Position numbers and translations under genes: made by a program. The notes under the pieces were generated by a model that worked only from the letters and a program-made list of their open reading frames with translations, was not told where the DNA came from and did no database searches. A DNA stretch of 64,000 bases, taken from NCBI GenBank assembly GCA_029204225.1, contig CM055106.1, positions 21,211,285 through 21,275,284 on the forward strand, given 5' to 3'. Shown in pieces: positions 50,391-58,795 of this stretch. The stretch comes from Diphasiastrum complanatum (lineage: Eukaryota; Streptophyta; Lycopodiopsida; Lycopodiales; Lycopodiaceae). How positions within the stretch are numbered: the stretch's first letter is position 1; each line of letters opens with the position of its first letter.

Positions 50391-53300
50391 GAGTTGGGCG
50401 CCCAGCCTCTTCTCTCTTGTTTTCTGTGAGATTGATTGATAACTAGATCTTGGTGACCTGACTCTTGCTTTCCTACAAAAACAACTCATGTAACCCCATC
50501 CTTTTGAATCAATCTGTTTTGAAACATAAATCCAAAAAGTATCAAAAGTTCTCACGTGAATATCCTGATGATCACAAAATTTTGAGCAAACATGAATGTC
50601 CACAGAAGATGCAAAGAACATTAAAGATTCTCCTGATTTAAAAGAACACTTAACATTGAAGATGCAGACTACAGCAAATTATCATAAGGGCTGGCTTCTT
50701 AGCTTGAGCATAGTGATGGCAATCCGTCTAAAGAAGTCTTGGGCAGCTGGAAGCTGGCCATTGGCAATTTTCCTTGATGTGGATAGGTTTCAAATAGCTA
50801 GATATTGTATACACAATTGTTCCTAAAGAAACAGATTTAGGTAAATAATATTGGTGGAGCTTTACAACGACTGAGAAATGCGACTTGAGATAATAGGCCA
50901 CTGAAGACATGGAAATCGTTCAACTGAAGGAAGCATACCCTTAATTTTCTCCAATGAGAGTTTGGCCACCTTATGGGATCAAGATCACTGATGCCAGTGA
51001 TTGTGCCTGTGTAACTGCAAAAATTAGGAACACGATTAGAAGAAAGATATTGTCACCTTGTAAAATTCTGGGTCAGAAGCTTTAGTATACCAATAAGCAG
51101 ATAACTACAGGCAAAGATATCAAAGACTACTACACCAGGAAGGATGAAAAGATTAATTTGAACACACTGCATGCTGCCATTACAATGAACTCACTATGTT
51201 CAAGCTGATTGATTCTTTATTGAGCTATCCAGAAGGTACGAGCTTAACCTCACCAGAGTGCATGCTAAACTGAATACTTTATTCACATTTGGCTCTGCTC
51301 CAACAAGCAATGTAGAAAAAGATATCCCAAAAAACTGGAGAACTTTAACTAGGCATTTTTTATAATCTCTCATAATATAGAAAGTGTAGCATAAGCATCA
51401 CATTTGCATGCAGGCAAGCTGAGATTGCTGAATATTGAAGAATGTAGCTCTGCCATTTTCTTTTCGACCATTCATAAAAGTACTGATGAAAAGCACCAGT
51501 AGAACAACACTTACTTCCTGGTGGTAGAATCTTCGTTTTCAAGCTCCATCCTGAATCTCATACCAGTATATATCTGTGTTTGGAAGATGGCCTTGTTGTA
51601 CTTAGCAAGAGGAATCACAAAAGCAGAAATGCTGGCTCTGCAAGCAGTAATCAAACTGAAAGTGAGATATATCGAACTTGCTTCAACTAACAGGGACTAA
51701 GAGCTAAGCAACAAGGATCACTTGATTGGATTGCAAATATTTACGAGTTCTGAAAAATCAATCAAATGAGTAAATAACCTTGGCTTATAGTAAATTGTAA
51801 AACGCTTATTCATAGCTGCAGCAGCAAGAAGTCCTATTAGCATGCTATCGCTTGTCAAAAGTGGCAACGATGTTGCAGGTAGCTGATTGTGTTGACGCCT
51901 TGTACCCAGGTAAATTTCACCATTCTCACCTCTGTTTCAACACACACAATAGATCGGCAACTTAAAATTCATAGCACCATTGTTAGAAATTATCACCTTT
52001 AAGCTCTTTCTCTTACTGAGGAAAACAAAACTCTTCATTTACTAGTGAACATATAAATATACAGCATATGAAGTCTTTTGAGAAAACCTCATAAATACCA
52101 CCGTGTCACCAGCTTGTAACCTTTTTGCGCTAATAAACACACTCCATCCTGTAGTGAGTAAGTGTCGTCGTGGCTGACCTGCATCAAGAATTTGTCATAA
52201 TGCCAAGAAACAAAGTCAGTTTCTCAGCAGCATAGCTCTGATAAATTGTAAGAAATGCAGAAAACCTCCAAGACATTGCCAATGTGCCAAAGGTTGCTCA
52301 AAGCACAAACCCATAGCACCCTGCAGATTAAATAGCCAACATCTGTTCAAAGAAGCAGATTTTAGGAGTTACATTTACCTAGCTGATGCACTAGATATTG
52401 GCTGAACAAGACGTAAGGCTAGTATTTCTTGCAAGACTGAAGTGTACAACTGATATGTACCACGATAGATATGTCGGAAGGGCCAGTTCTTGTTATGCAA
52501 GTCCCTTGCAATGATTTCCTGTGCTGGTGGCTGCTTTGTGAAATCCTATGAGCTCCAAAAATAGGTTAACCATTAAGGCATACTTGAAGGATGCCTGTCA
52601 ACTTTCAAGAAAGTAGCTTCTTTCTGGTAACTATGTCGTGTTTCAAATTTAAAAGCCTACTTTTCAGGAGCTAGAAGGAACTCAGATAGTATGCATACGA
52701 GGGGAGGGAAAACTTTTTCTGCAGCTCGACGGGGTATTGAGAAGCCTCCATGAGTGCTAGTGTCACTCGGTGTCAAAGTTTTTGAGAAAGATAATTTGGA
52801 CTGCATGGTTTGAGTTTCAAAATCGAGTTCCAGATTTATGTCTTGCTCCTGTCCAAGTTGAGAAGATAACAGTTTGAATCCCACAAGGAAAATCCCACAA
52901 GGAGCACTTGGACCTTAAACATCACCCTTACCAAAAGAGGTTGTCAAAAATATCTGCCGAAATTCAAGCAAAGTAAGAGAACAATGATAATGTTCATATG
53001 TTACCTTCTTGACTGGTTGTAACATCATCTGTGCATAAACCTCGTCGTTTTCCTGATCTGCCTGTAAATATATACTTGACATTGAGTGATATTTTGTTCG
53101 TAGAAAGGGATAGAGGAAATGATTTTGACTATCCATTTTGAACAGTACTGAACTGTTTTTGGAAAAGTTGTCAGAGCAGAATTAATTATATTACATTATT
53201 TGCACAGAGATAATAAGCTTGCTTACATGCAAAGTCATACTATGAAGCTGACAAATAAGCTGAGGTCCAAGGTTCGGGTAGCTAGGAATCTGTAACTCGA

Positions 53301-53801
53301 CTTCTGTTTGTATGGAAGCAGCCACCTAATAAGAAACAAAATTTTATGTCAAAAATTCTTTGCAGTTGTTAACATCATAGATGTTGTCATGTCCCTGTAT
53401 AAGAAAGAGATCCATATTATTTCTCTTTTTCAGCCGAGCAAATTATTCTGGGCGGCACCACAACAACGTAGCCATAGAACCAACTAGAAGTAGCCAATAT
53501 CCTTAAATAGTTTCATCAGAAAGACATTTTGAACTTTGTGTTCCATATCTTGTCCCTTAACAATCACTACTTAAACATTGAATATTTTCAAATAGCAGGC
53601 CAAGGAGTAATATTGTGGCTGATAGAAAGCAGAACAATCATCAGCCTTCCCATTCATACAAACAAGCTTACTTTACACAGCAACATACTTGTTCTCCATG
53701 ACCTTGCGGAAAGTATACCACATGGCTTCCCACTGTTGGTAGTCGAACAAGAGGCCCAGCACATTCAAGCCACAGGGCTGCATTGAAAACCTGCTTTTCT
53801 T
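37220..53801 (-). CDS. Auxin response factor, class A-like (ARF), exons 2-14
   Basis: Thirteen minus-strand exons join in frame with GT-AG sites: 53801-53689, 53325-53227, 53061-53005, 52848-52699, 52545-52461, 52178-52088, 51931-51779, 51637-51515, 51014-50939, 43066-42910, 42351-41198, 40922-40732 and 37394-37220 (stop). They give about 874 residues, close to the family's usual 800-1100. Domains in order are dimerisation flank plus B3, ARF (Auxin_resp), a Ser/Gln-rich middle region and PB1. ARFs bind TGTC elements in auxin-responsive promoters in the nucleus and are repressed by Aux/IAA proteins through PB1. The Gln tract and long middle region suggest an activator (class A). HIYRGQP and the absence of a miR167 or tasiARF-like site noticed by eye lean toward the ARF5/MONOPTEROS or ARF7/19 groups, but the clade is not certain. 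Exon 1 (start codon) was not found; it must end with one base of a codon. Two introns are swollen by retrotransposons, yet exons carry no stops. Confidence 0.85.
38115..38652 (+). pseudogene. Copia element C gag remnant
   Basis: [14 protein letters not shown], then after a small deletion [49 protein letters not shown] and [15 protein letters not shown], then [20 protein letters not shown] and [10 protein letters not shown]. This is the usual Copia gag order, broken by stops and frameshifts. Confidence 0.75.
38660..39180 (+). pseudogene. Copia element C integrase end and RT start
   Basis: Remnants read [81 protein letters not shown], stop, [20 protein letters not shown] and [10 protein letters not shown]. 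The RT catalytic core is missing. Confidence 0.75.
39330..39739 (+). pseudogene. Copia element C RNase H
   Basis: A frameshifted start (family pattern [17 protein letters not shown] visible across frames) continues into [49 protein letters not shown] and [15 protein letters not shown]. It ends just before the polypurine tract. Confidence 0.75.
39886..40060 (+). pseudogene. Ty3/Gypsy RT-RNase H scrap
   Basis: [23 protein letters not shown], then after a frame change [20 protein letters not shown] and VAPLNSLLK. This matches the same region of the Gypsy element at 59.5-59.7 kb (YLGHKITVNGIKIDEDKIK, SFLGFTVFFR). It sits directly behind the broken 3' LTR of Copia C. Confidence 0.7.
41198..42351 (-). 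other. ARF middle region exon
   Basis: One 1154-nt exon, 384 codons, rich in Ser, Gln, Asn and Leu, with [20 protein letters not shown] near its start and a [12 protein letters not shown] Gln tract. It ends RTYTK, just before PB1. The acceptor was chosen at 42351 because it restores a Val codon with the last base of the upstream exon; an upstream acceptor would include a TAA. Confidence 0.75.
43620..45275 (-). pseudogene. Copia element E relic (gag and integrase pieces)
   Basis: The minus strand shows gag remnants between about 45220 and 44850 ([33 protein letters not shown]). Integrase pieces follow: [39 protein letters not shown], stop, [19 protein letters not shown] in shifting frames. 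The integrase part is present twice because of the 501-bp tandem duplication. It lies in the ARF intron; Copia element D inserted at its upstream edge. Confidence 0.65.
43836..44837. repeat. Perfect 501-bp tandem duplication
   Basis: Units 43836-44336 and 44337-44837 read as identical throughout; the same 71-codon frame ([16 protein letters not shown]) occurs at 44048-44263 and 44549-44764. The unit is Copia integrase relic. Two identical copies of old, decayed sequence mean a very recent duplication or an assembly artefact. Confidence 0.9.
45281..45771 (+). mobile_element. 5' LTR of Copia element D
   Basis: 491 bp, TGTTAGAAATAAATGACT to ...TTTCCTACA. It contains a CT tract interrupted by about 15 C (45645-45658) and a 21-bp segment (near 45402) absent from the 3' LTR. 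Confidence 0.9.
45772..45783 (+). other. Primer binding site of Copia element D
   Basis: TGGTATCAGAGC directly after the LTR; initiator Met tRNA primer. Confidence 0.9.
46485..47423 (+). CDS. Copia element D Gag
   Basis: An open frame of 312 codons from ATG 46485. It has the N-terminal [20 protein letters not shown] motif, UBN2-type core ([40 protein letters not shown]), [17 protein letters not shown], a Lys/Gly-rich basic stretch and a zinc knuckle [14 protein letters not shown]. In the knuckle the fourth ligand, normally Cys, is Tyr, so RNA packaging by this Gag is doubtful. The frame ends at 47423; protease continues in another frame from about 47400. Confidence 0.9.
   Translation: MAKESEAIGSLFSEDRLDGTNYSLWSYMMKNLLIAKGLWDLVNGDEERPPSLAPPTPRGSSSSTSSSPSSEEQKKWDRRDAQAHSMVALAVKRSILPHIRSCKTSKSAWDTLYTMYRVKNPARVVYLRNQLSLLKMQEGDQVTNHLTKIKDLREELLNIDEIIEDAQFVSITLNSLPSSYLPFVSSLSISLRGQQLSFDELVGLLLQEEQTRQMRHTQQDQALFTKGKGKGKSKGKGKPPSKDEQKPVEGQNVNTQKKKGKCHYCKRYGHFIKDYKKKLVKKKSKGIDSSASLATLEQELEASGEPRLCFCV
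47395..47945 (+). pseudogene. Copia element D protease and integrase remnants
   Basis: Protease active-site motif [32 protein letters not shown]. It then jumps directly to the integrase core [40 protein letters not shown] and [13 protein letters not shown] in another frame. The zinc-binding domain and first catalytic Asp have been deleted. A stop follows at 47943. Confidence 0.85.
47946..48457 (+). pseudogene. Copia element D integrase C-terminal region
   Basis: After a second deletion: [60 protein letters not shown] and [12 protein letters not shown], then a Gln/Pro-rich linker with repeated EDLGQPS-like units, ending in TAG at about 48455. Confidence 0.85.
48476..49609 (+). CDS. Copia element D reverse transcriptase
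   Basis: A 377-codon frame: [96 protein letters not shown] and catalytic [17 protein letters not shown], then [20 protein letters not shown] and [15 protein letters not shown]. At the end a deletion fuses it out of frame to RNase H. All RT motifs are present. Confidence 0.9.
   Translation: MAVGQPKTVPRWLLSTLRNNKVSSFYDGKTRASTKSVDYADFSDFALTSHGDVAEEHVFYEQAKGVKCWEDAMQDEYDSLMKNQIWVLVDLPHGKKTIGSKWVYKIKYKADGTIERYKARLVAKGYARQKGIDYEETFSPTARMTTMRVITSLATHFGWRLRQLDIKTTFLNGDLNEEVYLQQPAGFLVEGQEDKVCLLKKALYGLKQAPRMWYHAYFCDRGFTDSPSKSTLYVKHTSDYIIIILLYVDDTIITGSNEQHIDAVILDLGMVFETSNLGLLHFYLGLKFVQEGAGIFIPQECYIIGHILKRFKMEDCKPIATPMETGLKFCNQGDGESFDTTLYCQAIGCLIYLCNSRPDISYSVSLMSWKFCNFVVK
49590..49985 (+). pseudogene. 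Copia element D RNase H remnant
   Basis: From the deletion point: [76 protein letters not shown] and [19 protein letters not shown], stop at 49983. The first part of RNase H, with the YSDADWAG-like motif, is missing. Confidence 0.85.
50011..50477 (+). mobile_element. Polypurine tract and 3' LTR of Copia element D
   Basis: ATTTAAGGAGGG (50011-50022) precedes the LTR, 50023-50477 (455 bp), which matches the 5' LTR except for scattered substitutions, the missing 21-bp segment and an uninterrupted CT tract. Confidence 0.9.
52088..53801 (-). other. ARF B3 DNA-binding region exons
   Basis: Six exons read [140 protein letters not shown] and [20 protein letters not shown]. The B3 DNA-contact region ([15 protein letters not shown]) is kept. 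Unusual points are WLECAGPL where most ARFs have W-H/K-ACAGPL, and TLTPSDTS for TLTASDTS. Confidence 0.85.
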
Positions 53802-54511
53802 CTGCAACAACATCAAAACTATCATTTAGCATCATATGCTACTTAATTTTAGCTTGCTGGAAAAATGCCCCATACAACACCAAATGTTCCTTTTGAAAAC
53901 TCGGGTGATTGTAAAGGTCAAAAGTACAAAAGTATGAAAACATGAAAAGCTAGATATCAGCAGCTCAGAAAATGCTAGGCACTGGACCCAGTCCGAAATT
54001 GAAGGAGGAAGTATGGCTCTCCTGCTGCAAGTATTTTACAAGGCTGCTTGACTGCAATTGTAAGTCTGTTTTTTCAAGTCTGAAATAATAACTTTGTATG
54101 TAGATGGTAGATGGTATAGGCTGCCATTTATCATAGCAAATTGTTAGCAGGTGGGGAACAGAACTCCACTTTTGCAAAAGGGAGAACTCAACAGTTTCTG
54201 GCAGCTGGTTTTGTTGGAAGTTTTATGTCCAGCACATTGATTAGTAGCAGAGGTAAACTGAATTGAGAAAGAATATTTGAAATTTGAGGGAAGTATTCTG
54301 AGTCGACTCGACATGGGATAGTGAATCAAAGCTGAGCTCTTGCGTTGGTGCCATCCCAAGTAACGATTGCCATCAGGTGCCCATACAAATCAGAACCACC
54401 AATTGACATGCTGGCCAACCAAAGTACATAATCATGACTAAGGACAACCAAAAGGATAACAAATAGGATTAACGCGATGATGGATTTTTGAAGCTAGAAT
54501 TTAGCGTATGT

Positions 54512-54552
<41 letters not shown>

Positions 54553-54629
54553 TATCACAGCTGGATGCTATGGGCCTTCCTATTCTTCCAGCATATCTTG
54601 CACAGCCATTCTCATTTGGTCTGAGATAT
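53802..54629. other. Presumed ARF first intron / 5' region
   Basis: Should contain or precede ARF exon 1 on the minus strand. A frame beginning ATGGCACCAACGCAAGAGC (near 54351) was considered, but no donor in the needed phase was found. A CT microsatellite lies at 54516-54550. Confidence 0.3.
54516..54550. repeat. (CT)n microsatellite
   Basis: CT tract of about 35 bp upstream of the ARF gene. Confidence 0.9.
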
Positions 54630-55123
54630 TGTTATGTTCATGACCAGTACATAAGATTCAGTATATTCATAGTCTTGGATACACGGTACTCTAGTGAAAC
54701 AAGATATTAGTTATGCCACGTCATACTAGACGTGACCTAAAAGTAACTAATATCCTTGTGAGGCCCATAACACACTAAATGGAGTTAGTACAAGGTTTGG
54801 GACAGTGTATGCATGTGCAGAGTTATCAATAGCAATTCTATGAATAGAGGATCCATGCATAGAGACTCTATTCTAGATGAATCTACCATGTGCACAGGTG
54901 GTTCTAGGCTCTATATAAGGAGGCCAAACTCGCCCTACTACACACATTTGTGGTTCATTCATTGCCAGGCTCTCACTCTACTTTCATGCTTCCTATTCCT
55001 TGGCTTGGGGGTGAAGCTTTTAGAGTTGATTGGTTGCTTCTACTTAGTTGGGCGGTTTCTCCATTGTGTGTATCCCATTGTGTTTGTCTTGTAAGCAGGA
55101 TCTTGAGGAGCTTTCCCTTATAG
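54630..55123 (+). mobile_element. 5' LTR of plus-strand LTR element F
   Basis: Ends just before a primer site; contains a TATA box (CTATATAAGG, 54911-54920). The start at TGTTATGTTC is a guess, because the 3' LTR was not identified. Confidence 0.5.
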
Positions 55124-55135
55124 TGGTAACAGAGC
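55124..55135 (+). other. Primer binding site of element F
   Basis: TGGTAACAGAGC, one base different from the initiator Met tRNA site TGGTATCAGAGC. Confidence 0.6.
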
Positions 55136-56716
55136 AAGGCTTACGAAGATCGGGAAACTTGGAAAAGTGGTGCTTTTCATTGGAATTTTGGTGGAGATCA
55201 ACTAGTATTCTCATCCAAGTGGTGGAACAAGTGTGCAAGTTGGTGGATCTTCCCAATTTCAATTTGCATGTTACTAAGATCCATGTCTCTCTTGCTTTTT
55301 TTTGTGGTTTATGGAAAATTGTCTTAGAAAGCCAATTTGTGTTGCTTTTTGGAGCTTTTTGTTGTGTAGCTCAAATCTTATGCAGATCTAAATTTTCCAG
55401 CAAGTGTACTTTCATATTAATGATAGAATTAATGATGCATGCCGGACCTTTCAATGATTTATGATTCTAGGCTATGTTTTGGTCAAAATTGCTTGGTTTT
55501 TCATGCTTTTTGACACAAAATAGATAGTAAAAACCAAAATCCAGCAAGATCAGATCAATTAGATGGTTATAATTCTGTAAATTCGTTTGCATGTGGTAGA
55601 GAAAGAGTTGTATGTCATAAATTTCCACTTTATAGTGAAGAAAAAACCGGAAAAGAGCTAAAAATCATGATTTTTGCTTGTTTTTTCATAAGTCCATAAA
55701 GTTTGAAGCTATTTTGACTTCTACAAATCAAGAAATCTTTGTTCTCAGCCCATACTGCTGCATAGGACCTGTAAAAATGCTTCATGGAGGTCTAATAGAC
55801 CATTTAAGACTGTTGGTAGAATCACTTTTGGGCTTGGTGAGGTGTTTGCATGTTTTTTGATCATTTGGTCTAGAAAAGTGCGCCGTCCTACAGATTTTTG
55901 GCTGCTCTGATCTCGCACGTGTGAAGCCTAAGTGGCAGGCTGATGTGGCAAGTGTCTTATCACTAGGTCTCCCTCTATTCTGAGCTTCACAACACCCAAT
56001 TTGGTGTCCTCTAGCCAAAGTTATGATTATCTGAAGTTTTGCAATTTTGTGAGTAAAATTGGCAAAATTTGAAATTGTTCTGATTGCATGCTAGTCAATT
56101 TCCTAATTTGTCGTACTGTGATTGCATGGAGTTATTGCATGATGATTCTCAAAGTGATTCTGATATGCATGAGGGATTCACATTTGTTTTGAGTGGTTAT
56201 ACGCATGTGCTCTGACAGTTAGGACACAAATCAGGATTTATGGCTGACAATTTCCGTAGAATTAAAATTTACGTAAAATTCCATAAAGTCAAAAATAGCA
56301 ATTAATGTCGCATGTTATGCATGCCTGATAGACATTAATTCAGTAAGATTAGGAATCGAATAGTGAATCGTTTTTTCGATTTCAATTGCCTAAATACTGA
56401 TAGTGTTTTTGACGAATTTTAAAGTTACGTAAAATTTTTTAAAAAAATTAAATCCGTTTTTTTCCAGTTTCTTGAATTATCTATAAAATGTTCTAAAATT
56501 AGTGAATTGACCATACTGGAGTCAATTTCAGTCAAATTTTGGTCAACTATACTTCACTGATAGTTAATCAGATATTAACTAATTTTAGTAATTTCCAGGA
56601 CTAGATAAATAGAGATGGCCAAAGAAACTTCAAATCAAGCTGCAAATCCAGGTGCACCATCCTATATGGTGATTTGCCAGCAGTTGAGTACGGCGCAGTT
56701 ACAAGCTAAGATTCAC
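55136..56716 (+). mobile_element. Leader and gag start of element F
   Basis: About 1.5 kb of non-coding leader, then an ATG at 56615 with MAKETSNQAANPGAPSYMVI and CQQLSTAQLQAKIH before a stop where the minus-strand Gypsy element begins. The gag identity is inferred from position only. Confidence 0.4.
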
Positions 56717-57066
56717 TAGCTATGCTAGAAAGCAGGACTTAAGCTAGAAAGCAGAAAGAGAGAATGCTTAAGGAGGCTAAAGAGGAGCAATCATCATAAA
56801 CTGAATAAAGGAATACAATGTTGCCCTACATATACCCTCTCCCTGAATCAAATAGAGGATCAAAAAAAGGGAGGGAAAAAGGATTTGAAGGGAAAATAGT
56901 GCGCCCTCCCAATAGGAGGACCCCCACTCCAAATCAACGTGACCAAGTCCTAAAAATATGACCAAATAGGGCCCAAGGCCAGTATATGAATAAAAAAGGG
57001 CCCTTAGGCCTGCTTATGCATGAATAAAAGAATGGACGTGGCGAATGTAATGAGCCAAGTCCATAA
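56717..57066 (-). mobile_element. 3' LTR of element G
   Basis: Non-coding stretch after the polypurine tract; the AGCTTAAGTCCTGCTTTCTAG end contains duplicated CTTTCTAGC words. The boundary with element F is approximate. Confidence 0.5.
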
Positions 57067-57294
57067 CTCTCCCCTGCAGAAAAACAAAGCCCTCCACCGG
57101 CTAACAAGGATATTGACTATCTAGAACAATAATGTAAGCATGCTAGATACTGAAAAATCATGAACTAATGGAAATACTGATGGAGAGGACATAAGTCGTC
57201 ACAACAGATACCCCAAAAGTATCATAACTGTGTAAATCAAGTACTAAGCAAATACTACAAGCAAAACATAAAAGAATAGTCATAGCTAGCCGAA

Positions 57295-58795
57295 TCATGA
57301 AGTAGAGGGAACATCTACAATAACATCTGTAGTAGAGGAGAGAACTAAAGCCATGAGGGCTCGAGCCTGCTCTGCCAATAACGGTGTATGATAAAAGACA
57401 TCAATAGGCTCCCAAGTGGCCTCCTCAAGAGGACGACCATCCCACTGGACTAAAAACTGAACCTGCCTACGACGTCGACTATACTGAAGGCGAACCTGAT
57501 GGATGGCAGCTGGCAAAAAAGGGAACAGCTCTGGCTCTGTAGGAAATGTGAGATCGCGAGGAGCATCATCCTCAATGGCAGCTCGTAAAAGGCTAACATG
57601 AAAGATATCACAGGCTCGTGTAGAATTCGGCAACTGTAACCGCGTAACAGGGCTGAGGCGATCCAAGATACAATAAGGCCCATAATAGCGTGGTGCAAGC
57701 TTCTTAGTAGAAGCGTGACCCTGAACAAAGTGATGACGTGCAAAGCGTAATCAGAGGTAAACCATATCATCAACTTGAAACTCAACATGACGGCAATGAC
57801 GATCAACAAAAGTCTGATAGCGCTGCTGAACCTACTGTAAGTGAGTAGTAGACCTAGCAATAAGCTCGCGAGCACCGGATAAAAAAGAAGCAATAGTAAC
57901 TGGTTTATCATCAGGAGGAAGAGGCACCCCTGACAAAAGTGGAGCATACCCATGAGCCAATAAGAAAGGTTAAACTCCAGTGTTGGTACTAACAGAGCTA
58001 TTATAGCTATACTCTGCCAAACATAAATGTTGATCCCAATCCTTCCCAGAAGGAGAAACAAAATGTCGAAGGTAATCCTCAAGGATCCGATTAAGGACCT
58101 CAGTCTGCCCATCAGCAGTAGAATGATATGCAGTGCCCATCAGACGTTGTACATCCAACATACGGATAAGCTCTGTCCAAAATGTAGATGTAAACTTACT
58201 ATCCCGATCAGATATGATAGTACGTGGCATACCATGCAGGCGAAAAAACTCTTATAGAAAAAGACGTGTGCACTGCTCAGCTGTAATAGTACTGCGGACC
58301 GGTATAAAGTGTGCCTGTTTCGAGAACCAATCCACCACCACCATACAAGAGTCATGACCACGACGGGTATGAGGAAGACCAAGGATAAAATCCATAGAAA
58401 TATCCGTCCACTGGCGATGAGGAATGGGCCAACTCTAGAGCAAACCAGCGGACTTAGCACGGGAATATTTATTACGGGCACAAAAAGGACAATCACGAAT
58501 AAGATGGGCTAGCTCAGACTTCATGGATGGCCAATAGAAATGGTCCTCAAGACGTGCATAAGACTTCTGAAAACCAAAATGGGCACCAATAGGGGAAGCA
58601 TGAGCATCAGACATCAACTGAGGACGAATGGAAAGAGAACTGGGAATACATAAAGCACCATAGTGGTATAAACGATCATCCTAAAAGAGGACGTAAAATA
58701 TTATTCATAGCATTCTAAAATGTCGGTGGACCATTCTGAACACCAAATGGAAGAACACGAAATTCATACAAATGAGTACGAAATGCAGTCTTATG
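57295..58795 (-). pseudogene. Element G RT fragment, integrase and chromodomain
   Basis: Order on the minus strand: RT piece KTAFRTHLYEFRVLPFGVQN, GPPTF (58.8-58.7 kb). Then, beyond a deletion, zinc-binding HASPIGAHFGFQKSYARLED, HFYWPSM, CPFCARNK. Then core MPRTIISDRDSKFTSTFWTE, AYHSTADGQTEVLNRILEDY, DWDQHLCLAEYSYNSS. Finally, after frame changes, FHVSLLRAAI and QVQFLVQWDGRPLEEATWEP, typical of the C-terminal chromodomain. In-frame stops show it is dead. Confidence 0.8.

Larger units (their letters stand above)
45276..50482 (+). mobile_element. Copia element D, complete with target duplication
   Basis: A 5197-bp element (45281-50477) with TG...CA LTRs, flanked by identical AAAAC (45276-45280 and 50478-50482). 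It carries a primer site, gag, protease, parts of integrase, RT, RNase H and a polypurine tract, all sense on the plus strand, antisense to the ARF gene. Several internal deletions (protease/integrase, integrase middle, RT/RNase H) make it non-autonomous. By eye the LTRs differ at about a dozen sites plus a 21-bp indel, so insertion is fairly recent. Confidence 0.92.
42910..51931 (-). other. ARF domain exons and transposon-filled intron
   Basis: Exons 51931-51779, 51637-51515, 51014-50939 and 43066-42910 encode [88 protein letters not shown] and [20 protein letters not shown]: the ARF (Auxin_resp) domain and the end of the flanking dimerisation domain. The intron 50938-43067 (7.9 kb) contains Copia elements D and E. 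Confidence 0.8.
56717..58795 (-). mobile_element. Chromodomain Ty3/Gypsy element G, 5'-truncated
   Basis: The minus strand shows an RT fragment, a large deletion, integrase zinc-binding domain, core and chromodomain-like end, then a polypurine tract (CTGCAGGGGAGAG, 57067-57079) and an LTR to about 56717. The 5' LTR, gag and most of RT/RNase H are lost. It separates the leader/gag of element F from the plus-strand Gypsy RT at 58.8 kb. Confidence 0.75.

Noticed and set aside
54144-54359. Minus-strand frame upstream of ARF exon 2 as ARF exon 1
   Set aside because: No GT donor in the phase required by exon 2 (one base of a codon left over) and no similarity to ARF N-termini. Left as unlocated.
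57450-58112. 220-codon hydrophobic minus-strand frame
   Set aside because: Shadow of the Gypsy integrase and chromodomain, whose recognisable motifs lie in other frames of the same strand.
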